Shown: piece after piece, positions 16,787-24,105 of the stretch
How positions within the stretch are numbered: position 1 is the first letter of the stretch
Layout of the letters: the number at the start of each line of letters is the position of its first letter
Origin: CAYUET01 sp964443875
GTDB taxonomy: Bacteria; Auribacterota; JAFGBW01
Assembly: GCA_964443875.1 (NCBI GenBank)
Contig: CAYUET010000010.1
Coordinates: forward strand, 1-64,000
DNA length: 64,000 bases
Direction: 5' to 3'
Notes under the pieces: model-generated
Seen by the model: the letters and a program-made list of their open reading frames with translations, nothing else
What the model was told of the DNA's origin: nothing
Databases searched by the model: none
Position numbers and translations under genes: made by a program

Positions 16787-17468
16787 TTTTTTCCTTATCC
16801 ATAGCCGTTCTTACAGGATTCCCCTGTTTGTCTCTGGAAAGAATAATCCGCGGGATCAATTCCCCGTTGATTTCAATCACGGGTAAAGACAGGTGGTATT
16901 TTTGATTGATGTCCAGTCCCATTTTGATCTTGAGTTGAGAGGCGTATTCAGGATTGGCCACAACGTCGAGGAGGGTATAGGGCATGTTGTACATATCAAA
17001 ATAGTTTTTGGTTTCCAAAAGCTCCTCGTTTCCCTGATAGGTATAAATCATGATCTGGTAATTGAGGGCCTTTAAATGTTCAGGGGGCGGAGTCTTTTCA
17101 ATTTTTTTCAGCATGGCCCCTTCCTCCTCCTTGCTCATCAGCTCCAGGCTTCCGCCGATTTTATCAGAATTGACTTTCTGTACTTTTGAACGAAAATCCG
17201 GGGGAACCTGCTCCAGGGAATCGGCATAATGTTCGACCCCGTCCATGTCTTTCCAGGTGTAAAAGGTCTGATTCTTCGTCATGACTTCATCCAGGGATTT
17301 TTTCTGTATTTTTCTCCCAAGGGCCTTTTCCATATAAGACTGCAGATTTAAGGCTAAAACCCCCTTATCCAATTCCTGTTTAATGGACTCGGGCCCATAC
17401 CTATAAAGGCCGCCGACTGAGAGAAGAACAAAAAGCAGCAGAAGGACTGAAATTTTCAGAGTTTTCAT
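16749..17468 (-). CDS. Membrane-anchored glutaredoxin-fold protein lacking CxxC
   Basis: This 239-residue protein has an N-terminal membrane anchor or signal (MKTLKISVLLLLFVLLSVGG) and a DUF4124-like strand pair (YTWKDMDGVEHYADSLEQVP). The C-terminal domain looks like a glutaredoxin/thioredoxin fold: YQIMIYTYQGNEELLETKNY, then the cis-Pro region LSLPVIEINGELIPR. The CxxC position reads YQGN, so there is no redox dithiol and the domain may bind rather than reduce. The ATG at 17468 follows AAAGGGG; the longer frame upstream overlaps the tautomerase gene. It forms a two-gene operon with the tautomerase gene upstream. Function is unknown. Confidence 0.7.
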   Translation of the reverse strand: MKTLKISVLLLLFVLLSVGGLYRYGPESIKQELDKGVLALNLQSYMEKALGRKIQKKSLDEVMTKNQTFYTWKDMDGVEHYADSLEQVPPDFRSKVQKVNSDKIGGSLELMSKEEEGAMLKKIEKTPPPEHLKALNYQIMIYTYQGNEELLETKNYFDMYNMPYTLLDVVANPEYASQLKIKMGLDINQKYHLSLPVIEINGELIPRIILSRDKQGNPVRTAMDKEKINKIFGLRSTFE

Positions 17469-17482
17469 AATCCCCTTTCCGG

Positions 17483-17830
17483 CTAAAAGGTTGTACTGTC
17501 CCAACCCCAGAGGTTAGGCCTGGCATCAATAAATTCAATATAGATTCGTTTGGGGGAGATGGACAAAAGGGAGGAGATGACCTTGCAGCATTCGGAAGAA
17601 AGTTGTTTGCAGTTTTCAGGACTGAGGCCGCCGATGCTTTTTATTTCAATAAAGGCCGAGGGGGATGATTCTCCGGCAAAGAACATGGCTTCGGCCTCCA
17701 CAAGCACACTCTGGATATAGGCCAATGGTTTTCCAAGAATCCGTGCAACTACACTCTGGATGTTTTCCAGCGCGGATTTCTGATGAAGGGGATCTGTTCC
17801 TTTGGGGAGAGTTAAGCGTATCATGGGCAT
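17483..17830 (-). CDS. MIF-like tautomerase
   Basis: At 115 residues it has exactly the size of macrophage migration inhibitory factor. From the ATG at 17830 the protein starts Met-Pro-Met-Ile, so Met removal would expose the catalytic Pro1. Family features follow: GKPLAYIQSVLVEAEAMFF, FIEIKSIGGL, LLSISPKRIYIEF, and an ending GWDSTTF close to the MIF ending. The expected activity is tautomerisation of phenylpyruvate-like keto acids. GAGGAG lies nine bases before this ATG, which supports it over the upstream ATG at 17863. Prokaryotic MIF-type (as opposed to 4-oxalocrotonate-type) tautomerases are comparatively rare. The partner gene is the glutaredoxin-fold gene 14 bp downstream. Confidence 0.85.
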   Translation of the reverse strand: MPMIRLTLPKGTDPLHQKSALENIQSVVARILGKPLAYIQSVLVEAEAMFFAGESSPSAFIEIKSIGGLSPENCKQLSSECCKVISSLLSISPKRIYIEFIDARPNLWGWDSTTF

Positions 17831-17900
17831 GGGCAAGGACTCCTCTTTGATTAGTTTAAACACCTACTGTAAAAAGATTTGAATAAAATTCCAAGTAAAA

Positions 17901-18761
17901 TCATGAGTATTGAGTTTTTACATGCATCCTTTGATTCCGAAGGGTCACTTCGATGTCCCCCTGAAGATCTGTGCGGTAAAGATGCGAACACCATTTTTCA
18001 AGGCGGCGAAGCGCAGTTTCATGGGGGAATCTGAATTTATTTTTTACCCCGCATGAAATCACAGCAACTTCAGGCTTCACCATTTTCAGAAAGGCCTGGC
18101 TGGAAGAGGTCTTGGAGCCATGATGGGCCACTTTTAAAAAATCAGATTTCAATTCTTTTTTTATGTTTTCGCAAAGCCATTGTTCCGCCTCGAAAAAGAT
18201 ATCGCCGGTAAACAGAAAGGAGGAAGGTCCGTGATATATTTTTATGACACAGGAATTGTTGTCAATTTCTTTGAAGGGACTTGGATCCGGGGGAGAAAGA
18301 ACCTTAAGGCTTAAAGGCGGGGTAAATTCGAGAGTAAGGCCGTTTACAGCCCTAAGAACGCGGATCGAGGAGTTTTGGAGGATTTTTATGAATTTTTTGT
18401 AGAGGTCAGTAGAATGTGCAAAATCCGGCATTAAAAGTGCATCCACCGGGATTTTCTGGATGATTTCAAGAATTCCATAGAGATGATCCGCATGGGCGTG
18501 GGAAACAACCACGAGCTGAATACGGTCCACATGTCTTCTGCGGAGGGCCTTCAGAATTTTTCGGGAAGTGTTGTTTTTTTCCTCGCCTCCGTCAATCAGG
18601 ATCGCCGTATTTTTATACTGGATCAGACTGCAGTCCCCTTGTCCTGAGTTTATAACCGTGCAGGAAAAGTTGTCCCGAAAACGTAACGTGCGGTAATGGA
18701 CAAGACATAAAGATAATAAGACTAACAGAATGACACAAAAAATCTGATTTAGACGATTCAT
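17901..18761 (-). CDS. ComEC/Rec2-type metallo-beta-lactamase-fold hydrolase
   Basis: This 286-residue protein has one N-terminal membrane segment (IFCVILLVLLSLCLVHY) followed by the C-terminal hydrolase domain type of ComEC. Motifs are INSGQGDCSLI, LIDGGE, SHAHADH (87-93, metal-binding), FTGDI, and HHGSKTSSS near 215. ComEC channel helices and competence OB domain are missing, so this is the free-standing, membrane-tethered version. It may act as a nuclease or phosphodiesterase outside or at the membrane; the substrate is unknown. It is a single gene, divergent from the small membrane protein gene. Confidence 0.82.
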   Translation of the reverse strand: MNRLNQIFCVILLVLLSLCLVHYRTLRFRDNFSCTVINSGQGDCSLIQYKNTAILIDGGEEKNNTSRKILKALRRRHVDRIQLVVVSHAHADHLYGILEIIQKIPVDALLMPDFAHSTDLYKKFIKILQNSSIRVLRAVNGLTLEFTPPLSLKVLSPPDPSPFKEIDNNSCVIKIYHGPSSFLFTGDIFFEAEQWLCENIKKELKSDFLKVAHHGSKTSSSQAFLKMVKPEVAVISCGVKNKFRFPHETALRRLEKWCSHLYRTDLQGDIEVTLRNQRMHVKTQYS

Positions 18762-18885
18762 GTGGCTATTTATACAAAACGATGAGGAAAATCAATAAAT
18801 CTTTGTTGAATAGAAGTTTAAGTTATGATAGGAGTTATATAGAAATAGAATCATTTTGAATTATAAAACAGTCGGAGAAGCCGTT

Positions 18886-19170
18886 ATGGATTTACTAGAA
18901 AAGTTGTGGACAACAGAATTTATTTATTCCGGAAAAACGATTATCGCTTTTCTGGTTTTTAATATTCTTTTCATGCTGATGGGACGTTTTCGTTTTTGTT
19001 TTATCACTTCCCTGCTTCTGGTCTATTATTCGGTTCTTTTTGAAAATCGTGCCCTGTTTGAGAGAATGATTTCCAATTTCGGTGACCTGGGTTTTTTTGC
19101 ATCAAATATTATTTTTGGTGTTGTGTTTCTGGGATTAGCGGTGTGGTCTTTTTTTATCGACTCGGATTAA
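18886..19170 (+). CDS. Small membrane protein of unknown function
   Basis: This 94-residue protein has three hydrophobic segments (TIIAFLVFNILFMLM, FITSLLLVYYSVLF, NIIFGVVFLGLAVWSFF) and an acidic end (IDSD). The ATG at 18886 has GGAG nine bases upstream; an upstream TTG at 18856 is less likely. No family is recognised. It could be related to small inner-membrane proteins of unknown role. Confidence 0.6.
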   Translation: MDLLEKLWTTEFIYSGKTIIAFLVFNILFMLMGRFRFCFITSLLLVYYSVLFENRALFERMISNFGDLGFFASNIIFGVVFLGLAVWSFFIDSD

Positions 19171-19216
19171 TTCTTGAAATATGAGAGATCCGGAACTGGT
19201 CTCCGGGCTTTTTTGA

Positions 19217-19309
19217 TAAACTTCGCGGCAGCCGCCAATGGATGAGTGAAGATCCGCCGGCTCTGCGGAAAAAATAAACCGGACAGGATTTGGCTGGTTT
19301 TTTTGAAAC
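19217..19309 (+). ncRNA. Structured leader with attenuator-like hairpin before the response-regulator operon
   Basis: GCAGCCG and CGGCTCTGC can pair, and a nested hairpin CCGC...GCGG competes with that pairing. A terminator-like hairpin AAACCGG (19276-19282)/CTGGTTT (19294-19300) followed by a T run ends 49 bp before the response-regulator ATG. It may simply end the upstream transcript, or be a riboswitch or attenuator. I recognise no known class. Confidence 0.35.
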
Positions 19310-19357
19310 CCGCAAAGTCAGGTCTTAATAAACAACCCTTAATCATAAGGGAAAGAT

Positions 19358-20218
19358 ATGAGAGAGAAACTTTTAAGGCATTGTGTAGCGTTTATCGATG
19401 ACGATGAAGATCTTTTGGCCTTTTTAAAACATGCGGTGGAGACTCAGGGGATTGAATGCCATTGTTATTCGGGCGGAGATAAAGCGCTTGAGGAGATAGA
19501 GGACGTTTATCCCGGAATAGTGTTCATCGATTACCGCCTGGTTGAAGGTGACGGAATCACCCTGATGAAAAAGATAAAGGAACTTCTTCCTTTTTCCGTG
19601 CTGATCATGCTGACCGGTGAAGGCAATGAAATGGTTGCCGTTCAGTCCATTAAATCCGGGGCTGAAGATTACCTGGTTAAGCCCGTGGATAACGCCCTTC
19701 TGATTGAAATCATGTATAACTACTTTAAAAAATTTCTTTCGGCAGTGCTGGAACTCAATGAAAAATATATTTATCCCTTGAATGACAATGCACTGGCCCG
19801 TTATGAATTCCTGCGCTGCGTTTATTCCGGAAAAGTCAAAAGCATCCGGGAAGCCTGCTGTTTTTTTAATTTCAGCCGTCAGGATTTTTATAATTATGAA
19901 AAGCGTTTCAAATTATATGGCCCTCTGGGACTGCTTAAGAAAAAGGATTTTGAAAAGCTGCTGGAGCCTCCCAAAAAAGTTCCAAAAGAGAAAATGGTCA
20001 CTTTTGAAGATTTTCTGGATATGAACGATCCGGTTCAGCAGAGAATCGAAATGTTCAGGGAAGCAGCCACTGCTGCTAAACCCAACATCTGTGACATCAG
20101 TGAAAAGCATTCTTTTACCCGTGAATCTTTTTATCAGATCTATCAGCGGTTTAAAGTCGAAGGGGTTATGGGGCTGACAGAGAGGAAAAAAGGAAGACCG
20201 ACTTTAAAGGAATCTTGA
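19358..20218 (+). CDS. Response regulator with two transposase-like HTH domains
   Basis: The 286-residue protein begins with a receiver domain: IDDDED acidic pocket (14-18), phospho-acceptor Asp58 (VFIDYR), Thr86 and Lys108 (LVKPV). Two similar C-terminal helix-turn-helix units follow. Unit one, 162-193, has EACCFFNFSRQDFYNYEKRF then GPLGLLKKK. Unit two, about 228-275, has ISEKHSFTRESFYQIYQRF then GVMGLTERKKGRP. Both match the homeodomain-like HTH found at the front of IS3/IS481-type transposases rather than OmpR, NarL or Fis output domains. AAGGG precedes the ATG. The stop overlaps the radical SAM gene (TTGA), so it heads a three-gene operon. Confidence 0.82.
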   Translation: MREKLLRHCVAFIDDDEDLLAFLKHAVETQGIECHCYSGGDKALEEIEDVYPGIVFIDYRLVEGDGITLMKKIKELLPFSVLIMLTGEGNEMVAVQSIKSGAEDYLVKPVDNALLIEIMYNYFKKFLSAVLELNEKYIYPLNDNALARYEFLRCVYSGKVKSIREACCFFNFSRQDFYNYEKRFKLYGPLGLLKKKDFEKLLEPPKKVPKEKMVTFEDFLDMNDPVQQRIEMFREAATAAKPNICDISEKHSFTRESFYQIYQRFKVEGVMGLTERKKGRPTLKES

Positions 20219-21705
20219 AAACGGAAATCGTTATTGCCAATTCTTTGGGGATCACTCGTCAGGGAAAGTATCTTATCCATTCCCCCTCCCGATGGTCTGA
20301 AACCGTGGATCAGAAAGAACGGCATTTTGTCTATTACCCCTTTTTTCTCGGATATCTTTCCAGTCTTCTTAAGAAATATACGGATTTTTCCGTGCGTATG
20401 GTGGACGGCTGCCTTTCAGGCAGGAACGGACACAGCTATCTTTCAGAACTTCAGGAATTAAAGCCCTCATTTCTTGTGATGGAGCCGGCCTCTCTTGTTT
20501 ACCGGGAGAATCTTGAAGTGGCCCTGGCGTTGAAAAAAGAGGTTGGAACACGCCTTCTGTTTGCAGGTCCTCATGCCTCTCTTTTTCCCATACAGGTTTT
20601 GAAAGAGGGTGTGGATGATGTTTTTACAGGGCAGTATGATCAGAGTCTTCTGGATTTTTTCTGTCGGAAAAATTTTAATACCGGCCAGCATCTGTGGCCC
20701 TCCCTGAAAAATATTTCTTTTCAGGATTATCCCTGGCCTGAGGATTCGGATGTCAGCCGCCTTGCATATGCCCTGCCCGGTGAGCCCTCTTCCGACTTCC
20801 GTGAGATTCAGATTTATGCCTCGCGGGGATGCGGGGGGCGATGCGGATTCTGCGTGGCCAAACAGGTCTACTATCCGGGAAGAGCTTATGAAAACCGCAG
20901 GCCTCATGACGTTCTCTCTGAAATGCTTCATCTTAAAAAGAAATATCCGGAGCTTGAGGGATTTTTTTTCGACGAAGAGGATCATTTCGGGAATCCCGGC
21001 TTTAACCGTGAACTGGCAGAACTGCTCGCCGCCAGGGGGGCGCCTTTTCACATTGAAGCATTGGGACGGATCCAGGGCGTCAACGATGAACTTTTTCCGC
21101 TTTTGAAAAAAGCCGGTTACTATAAGCTGCGGGTGGGGGTGGAGTCTCTGGATGCGGATATTCAGAGGAGGCTTGGAACGAAAGTAAACCGTGAGGCTTT
21201 TGAGCGTTTCGCAGTGCAATGCCGGAATCACGGATTTGATTTGTATGCCTCTTTTCAGGTGGGGCTGCCGGGCTCAACGGCTCAGAAAGACCTTGAGACT
21301 TTAAGTTTTTTAAAGCGTTATCTGAAAAAAGGATGGATTTCCAATCTCCAGGTTTCCCTGTTCACCCCTTTTCCCGGAACTCCTTTTTTTCATCTGCTGA
21401 AAAAACAGGACGGGCTGGAAAGTTTCAATTTTGAGGATTATAACGGAGGAAAACAAAGTGTTGTCAACTGGAAGGGGTATTCCCATCAGGAGATGGAAAA
21501 GGTTTTTGAGGCTTATCTGGAAACCCGTGACCATATCCAGCTTGTACGGAGGGTTAAAAATTTTTCCGCCATGAGCTGGGTTGCCGGAAAAATCAAAAAA
21601 CACGGGTTTCGTAAAAGCATTGAAAAAGTCAGTCACCGGCTGAAGAGTGAATGGCGTTATTTTTCAAAAAAAATAACGGCAAAGACGGAGATGCCGAGGC
21701 TGTGA
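20215..21705 (+). CDS. B12-binding-type radical SAM protein
   Basis: This protein of 496 residues has an N-terminal Rossmann-like region (LVMEPAS, LLFAGPHASLFP) as in cobalamin-binding radical SAM enzymes, though the DxHxxG cobalamin ligand is not evident. The SAM domain has the [4Fe-4S] motif CGGRCGFC at 206-213 (CxxxCxxC), then GFFFDEEDHFG and the late KLRVGVESLD. A basic tail follows. Relatives (BchE/PhpK/HpnJ types) carry out methylations and cyclisations of lipids, tetrapyrroles and antibiotics. The start is a TTG overlapping the response-regulator stop. The glycosyltransferase gene begins within its last 55 bases, which suggests a cell-surface or lipid product. Confidence 0.85.
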   Translation: MKTEIVIANSLGITRQGKYLIHSPSRWSETVDQKERHFVYYPFFLGYLSSLLKKYTDFSVRMVDGCLSGRNGHSYLSELQELKPSFLVMEPASLVYRENLEVALALKKEVGTRLLFAGPHASLFPIQVLKEGVDDVFTGQYDQSLLDFFCRKNFNTGQHLWPSLKNISFQDYPWPEDSDVSRLAYALPGEPSSDFREIQIYASRGCGGRCGFCVAKQVYYPGRAYENRRPHDVLSEMLHLKKKYPELEGFFFDEEDHFGNPGFNRELAELLAARGAPFHIEALGRIQGVNDELFPLLKKAGYYKLRVGVESLDADIQRRLGTKVNREAFERFAVQCRNHGFDLYASFQVGLPGSTAQKDLETLSFLKRYLKKGWISNLQVSLFTPFPGTPFFHLLKKQDGLESFNFEDYNGGKQSVVNWKGYSHQEMEKVFEAYLETRDHIQLVRRVKNFSAMSWVAGKIKKHGFRKSIEKVSHRLKSEWRYFSKKITAKTEMPRL

Positions 21706-22544
21706 TTCCCGTATCCCTCATCATTCCCTGCTGCAATGTGCTGCGTTTTTTGAAACCGCTGACGGAATGTCTCCGGGCCCAGACCTTCAGGGACTTTGAA
21801 TGGATTGTGGTCAATAATGGCTCTACAGACGGGACAGAGGAATGGCTCCGGGAATGTGATATGAAGCCTAAACCCTGGATCATCAATCATTGTGAAAATT
21901 TCGGATATGCGGTTGCCGTGAACAGAGCGATCGGGCAGGCCCTTTCGGAAAACATAGTGGTTCTGAATGCGGATCTGACTTTTGAAGCGGATTTTCTTGA
22001 AAACATTGTTTCTGCTTTTAAAAATAATCCGCAGATGGAAGTGGCCTCCCTGAAGGTTTTGAGCCGGGAAGGAGATAAAATTGAATCAGCCGGAGTAAGC
22101 CTCACCCCCTTTTTACGTGCGAAAAATGAGACCGTCCCTGAAAAGATTTTAGGCCCTCAGGGTGCCGCTTTTGCTTTCAGGAAATCCCTCATTAAAAAAA
22201 TTCAGATTCCTCATGGTCTGCTGTATGACGAACGTTATTTTTTCCTGTGGGAGGATGTTGAGCTGGCCTTGCGCCTTAAAAGGCTAGATATTCAGACTTT
22301 TTTTCTGGAAAAGGTGCAGTGCCGCCATTGGGGGAATGCTTCCCGCAGCCGCTATTTTTATAAACAGTATTTAAGCCTGCGGAACAGATTTTTTTTGATC
22401 CGGACTTATTATCCCCGTTATTATTGTCAATATTTTCATGTCATTTTATTATATGATATTCCCCGTTTTATTTTTTTTATGATTTTTAATCCCAACAGGC
22501 TCAAAATTCTCAAGGACCTGAGAATGCTTTTTTATTCCTTTTGA
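21651..22544 (+). CDS. Family 2 glycosyltransferase
   Basis: This 297-residue GT-A fold enzyme has the start VSLIIPCCNVLRFLKPLTECL, the nucleotide-binding FEWIVVNNGSTDGT, the donor-site VLNADLTFEADF (an N-A-D variant of DxD), and a late YFFLWEDVELALRLKR with the ED acceptor-side catalytic acid pattern. The C-terminal stretch is very Tyr/Phe-rich (YYPRYYCQYFHVILLYDIPRF), probably a membrane-associating helix. It resembles rhamnosyltransferase-type enzymes of polysaccharide or LPS assembly. Its ATG lies 55 bases inside the radical SAM gene. The stop sits within the -35 box of the next promoter. Confidence 0.88.
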   Translation: MALFFKKNNGKDGDAEAVIPVSLIIPCCNVLRFLKPLTECLRAQTFRDFEWIVVNNGSTDGTEEWLRECDMKPKPWIINHCENFGYAVAVNRAIGQALSENIVVLNADLTFEADFLENIVSAFKNNPQMEVASLKVLSREGDKIESAGVSLTPFLRAKNETVPEKILGPQGAAFAFRKSLIKKIQIPHGLLYDERYFFLWEDVELALRLKRLDIQTFFLEKVQCRHWGNASRSRYFYKQYLSLRNRFFLIRTYYPRYYCQYFHVILLYDIPRFIFFMIFNPNRLKILKDLRMLFYSF

Positions 22545-22570
22545 CAACCCTGTTGATATTCATGTATTTT
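22541..22570 (+). promoter_or_regulatory. Sigma70-type promoter of the PUR-family gene
   Basis: A perfect -35 TTGACA (22541-22546) is followed after 18 bases by TATTTT (22565-22570). It is 39 bp before the PUR gene's ATG and overlaps the stop of the glycosyltransferase gene. Confidence 0.65.
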
Positions 22571-22608
22571 TGTGACAGGTTATAAAATTTAAGGAAAGGA
22601 ATTGTGCG

Positions 22609-22881
22609 ATGGCTATGGAGGAAAATGAACTGTTCACGAAAAAGGTTCACGCAGGAAGCAGGATTTATTTTTTTGATGTGAAGGAGAATTCCGAAGGAAC
22701 GCTGTATCTGACCATAACGGAAAATAAATTTCAGGCGGAAAACGAAAAACCCGAGCGCTTCCGTATTTTAATATATGAAGATAAACTGAAAGATTTTGTC
22801 GACGGATTCAGGGATACCCTGGACTACATTAAAAGCCAGATGTTTAACCTTGATGACGGCAGCGACCCTCATAACCGGTAA
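22609..22881 (+). CDS. PUR-family nucleic-acid-binding protein (DUF3276)
   Basis: This 90-residue protein has the single-repeat PUR fold: FTKKVHAGSRIYFFDVKENSEG, then TLYLTITENKF, then RFRILIYEDKLKDFVDGF. It resembles Borrelia BpuR and Bacteroidetes homologues, which bind RNA and DNA and modulate translation. It has its own strong promoter, and a terminator overlaps its stop, so it is monocistronic. Relatives are often abundant. Confidence 0.85.
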   Translation: MAMEENELFTKKVHAGSRIYFFDVKENSEGTLYLTITENKFQAENEKPERFRILIYEDKLKDFVDGFRDTLDYIKSQMFNLDDGSDPHNR

Positions 22882-22897
22882 ATTACCCGGTTTTTTA
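22873..22897. terminator. Terminator after the PUR gene
   Basis: AACCGG-TAAATTAC-CCGGTT followed by TTTTATTATT. It overlaps the PUR gene stop; the convergent kinase gene ends at 22898. Confidence 0.75.
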
Positions 22898-23863
22898 TTA
22901 TTGAAGCACACGCAGCCTTGCCCAAAGCTCATGGGCCGGCAGACGATTTTTGGGATCGGTGTCCATGCACAGCTCAACGGTATGAATCAGAGAATCCGGG
23001 ATGTTTAGGTTGAAGTCCTTCAGATTTTTCGGGGTTTCAAACATCTTGGCCAGAATATCCGATGACGTAAAGGGGTGTTCCCCGGTGAGGGAGTAAAAAA
23101 GGCATACTCCCAGAGAATAGATATCGCTTTTGCCGGTGACGTTTTCACCCTGGATCTGCTCCGGGGAAGCATAGACCGGAGACCCCACACTGGAGTAAGT
23201 GAAGACGGCTTTGGAGTTCAGCATTTTTGCAATTCCGAAGTCAATGATTTTGGAAACCTGGTTCAGGGTGATGAAAATATTGGACGGCTTGATATCGCGG
23301 TGGACAAGGCCGTTGGAATGGATGTGCTGAAGCGCCCTGGCAATCTGCGTCCCGATTTTTACGGTTTCAGAAATATGCAGTTTTTTTTCCCGGTCGATTT
23401 TATCCTGCAGGGACTCCCCCTCAAGGAAATCCATGGCATAGTAATAAAGCTGATCTGTTTTTCCGACGTCAAAAATGCGCACGATATTGGGATGATTCAT
23501 GGTCTGGATGATCTGGCATTCCTGAAGGAACATCTCCACCACACCAGTATCGTTCATAAGCTCCGGAAGAATGGTTTTAATGGCCACGGTTCTTTTGCGT
23601 TCCTTGTCATAGGCTTTGGCAATAAGTCCCATGCCACCTTTTTCAATGACCTGGATATCCTTGTAGTTGTGGGCAAGGGAATTGATCATCTTCCGCAGGA
23701 GCTCTACATATTTATCTTTGAGATCCGGGATTTCCTTCTGCATTTCTTTTGGAATGGTGGGCGTTTTTTCCCTCTGGGGTGAAGTCAGCTTTTTTTTCCG
23801 CTTAAAAAAATAAACAGGGGCAGAAATCAGGAGAAGAAAAAGAGTAAAGATGAGAATAGCCAT
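22898..23863 (-). CDS. Membrane-anchored Ser/Thr protein kinase (Hanks type)
   Basis: This 321-residue protein has one N-terminal transmembrane segment (ILIFTLFLLLISAPVYFF), a basic linker and the kinase domain. Motifs are a glycine-rich loop EKGGMGLIAKA (74-84), VAIK (Lys96), HRDIKPSN (188-195), DFG (208-210) and SPE in place of APE (233-235). All catalytic residues are present, so it should be active. No extracytoplasmic sensor domain follows. The ATG overlaps the upstream small gene by TGATG, and that gene in turn overlaps thiC. Confidence 0.9.
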   Translation of the reverse strand: MAILIFTLFLLLISAPVYFFKRKKKLTSPQREKTPTIPKEMQKEIPDLKDKYVELLRKMINSLAHNYKDIQVIEKGGMGLIAKAYDKERKRTVAIKTILPELMNDTGVVEMFLQECQIIQTMNHPNIVRIFDVGKTDQLYYYAMDFLEGESLQDKIDREKKLHISETVKIGTQIARALQHIHSNGLVHRDIKPSNIFITLNQVSKIIDFGIAKMLNSKAVFTYSSVGSPVYASPEQIQGENVTGKSDIYSLGVCLFYSLTGEHPFTSSDILAKMFETPKNLKDFNLNIPDSLIHTVELCMDTDPKNRLPAHELWARLRVLQ

Positions 23864-24105
23864 CAGGAGATTTCCATCGCTTCAAAACGCTCTATCCCTT
23901 GATGAATGAGCATTTCAGTGCCCTCTTCCGGGACAGAGGAAATCAAGACAAGTTCCCGGGCCTTCTTAACATCCGCAGAGCTGAGCCTTTTATAGAATTC
24001 AGAAATTGCGATGTAATTCCCGATCATTTCATCAAGGCATTCTCTAAAGAGAAAAGAGGCGCAGCTGTTCTTATCCAGTTCCGGAATCCGTTTGCCTGTG
24101 CTCAT
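23863..24105 (-). CDS. Small protein of unknown function between thiC and the kinase gene
   Basis: This protein has 80 residues from the ATG at 24105, which overlaps the thiC stop by ATGA. A longer start at 24141 would overlap thiC by 40 bp. It is mostly helical: CASFLFRECLDEMIGNY, ISEFYKRLSSADVKKARE, LIHQGIERFEAMEIS. No family is recognised. Tight coupling to the kinase suggests it is a partner or substrate, but that is inference. Confidence 0.6.
   Translation of the reverse strand: MSTGKRIPELDKNSCASFLFRECLDEMIGNYIAISEFYKRLSSADVKKARELVLISSVPEEGTEMLIHQGIERFEAMEIS

Noticed and set aside
20467..21231. 254-codon minus-strand frame inside the radical SAM gene
   Set aside because: Antisense shadow; the radical SAM motifs are on the plus strand.
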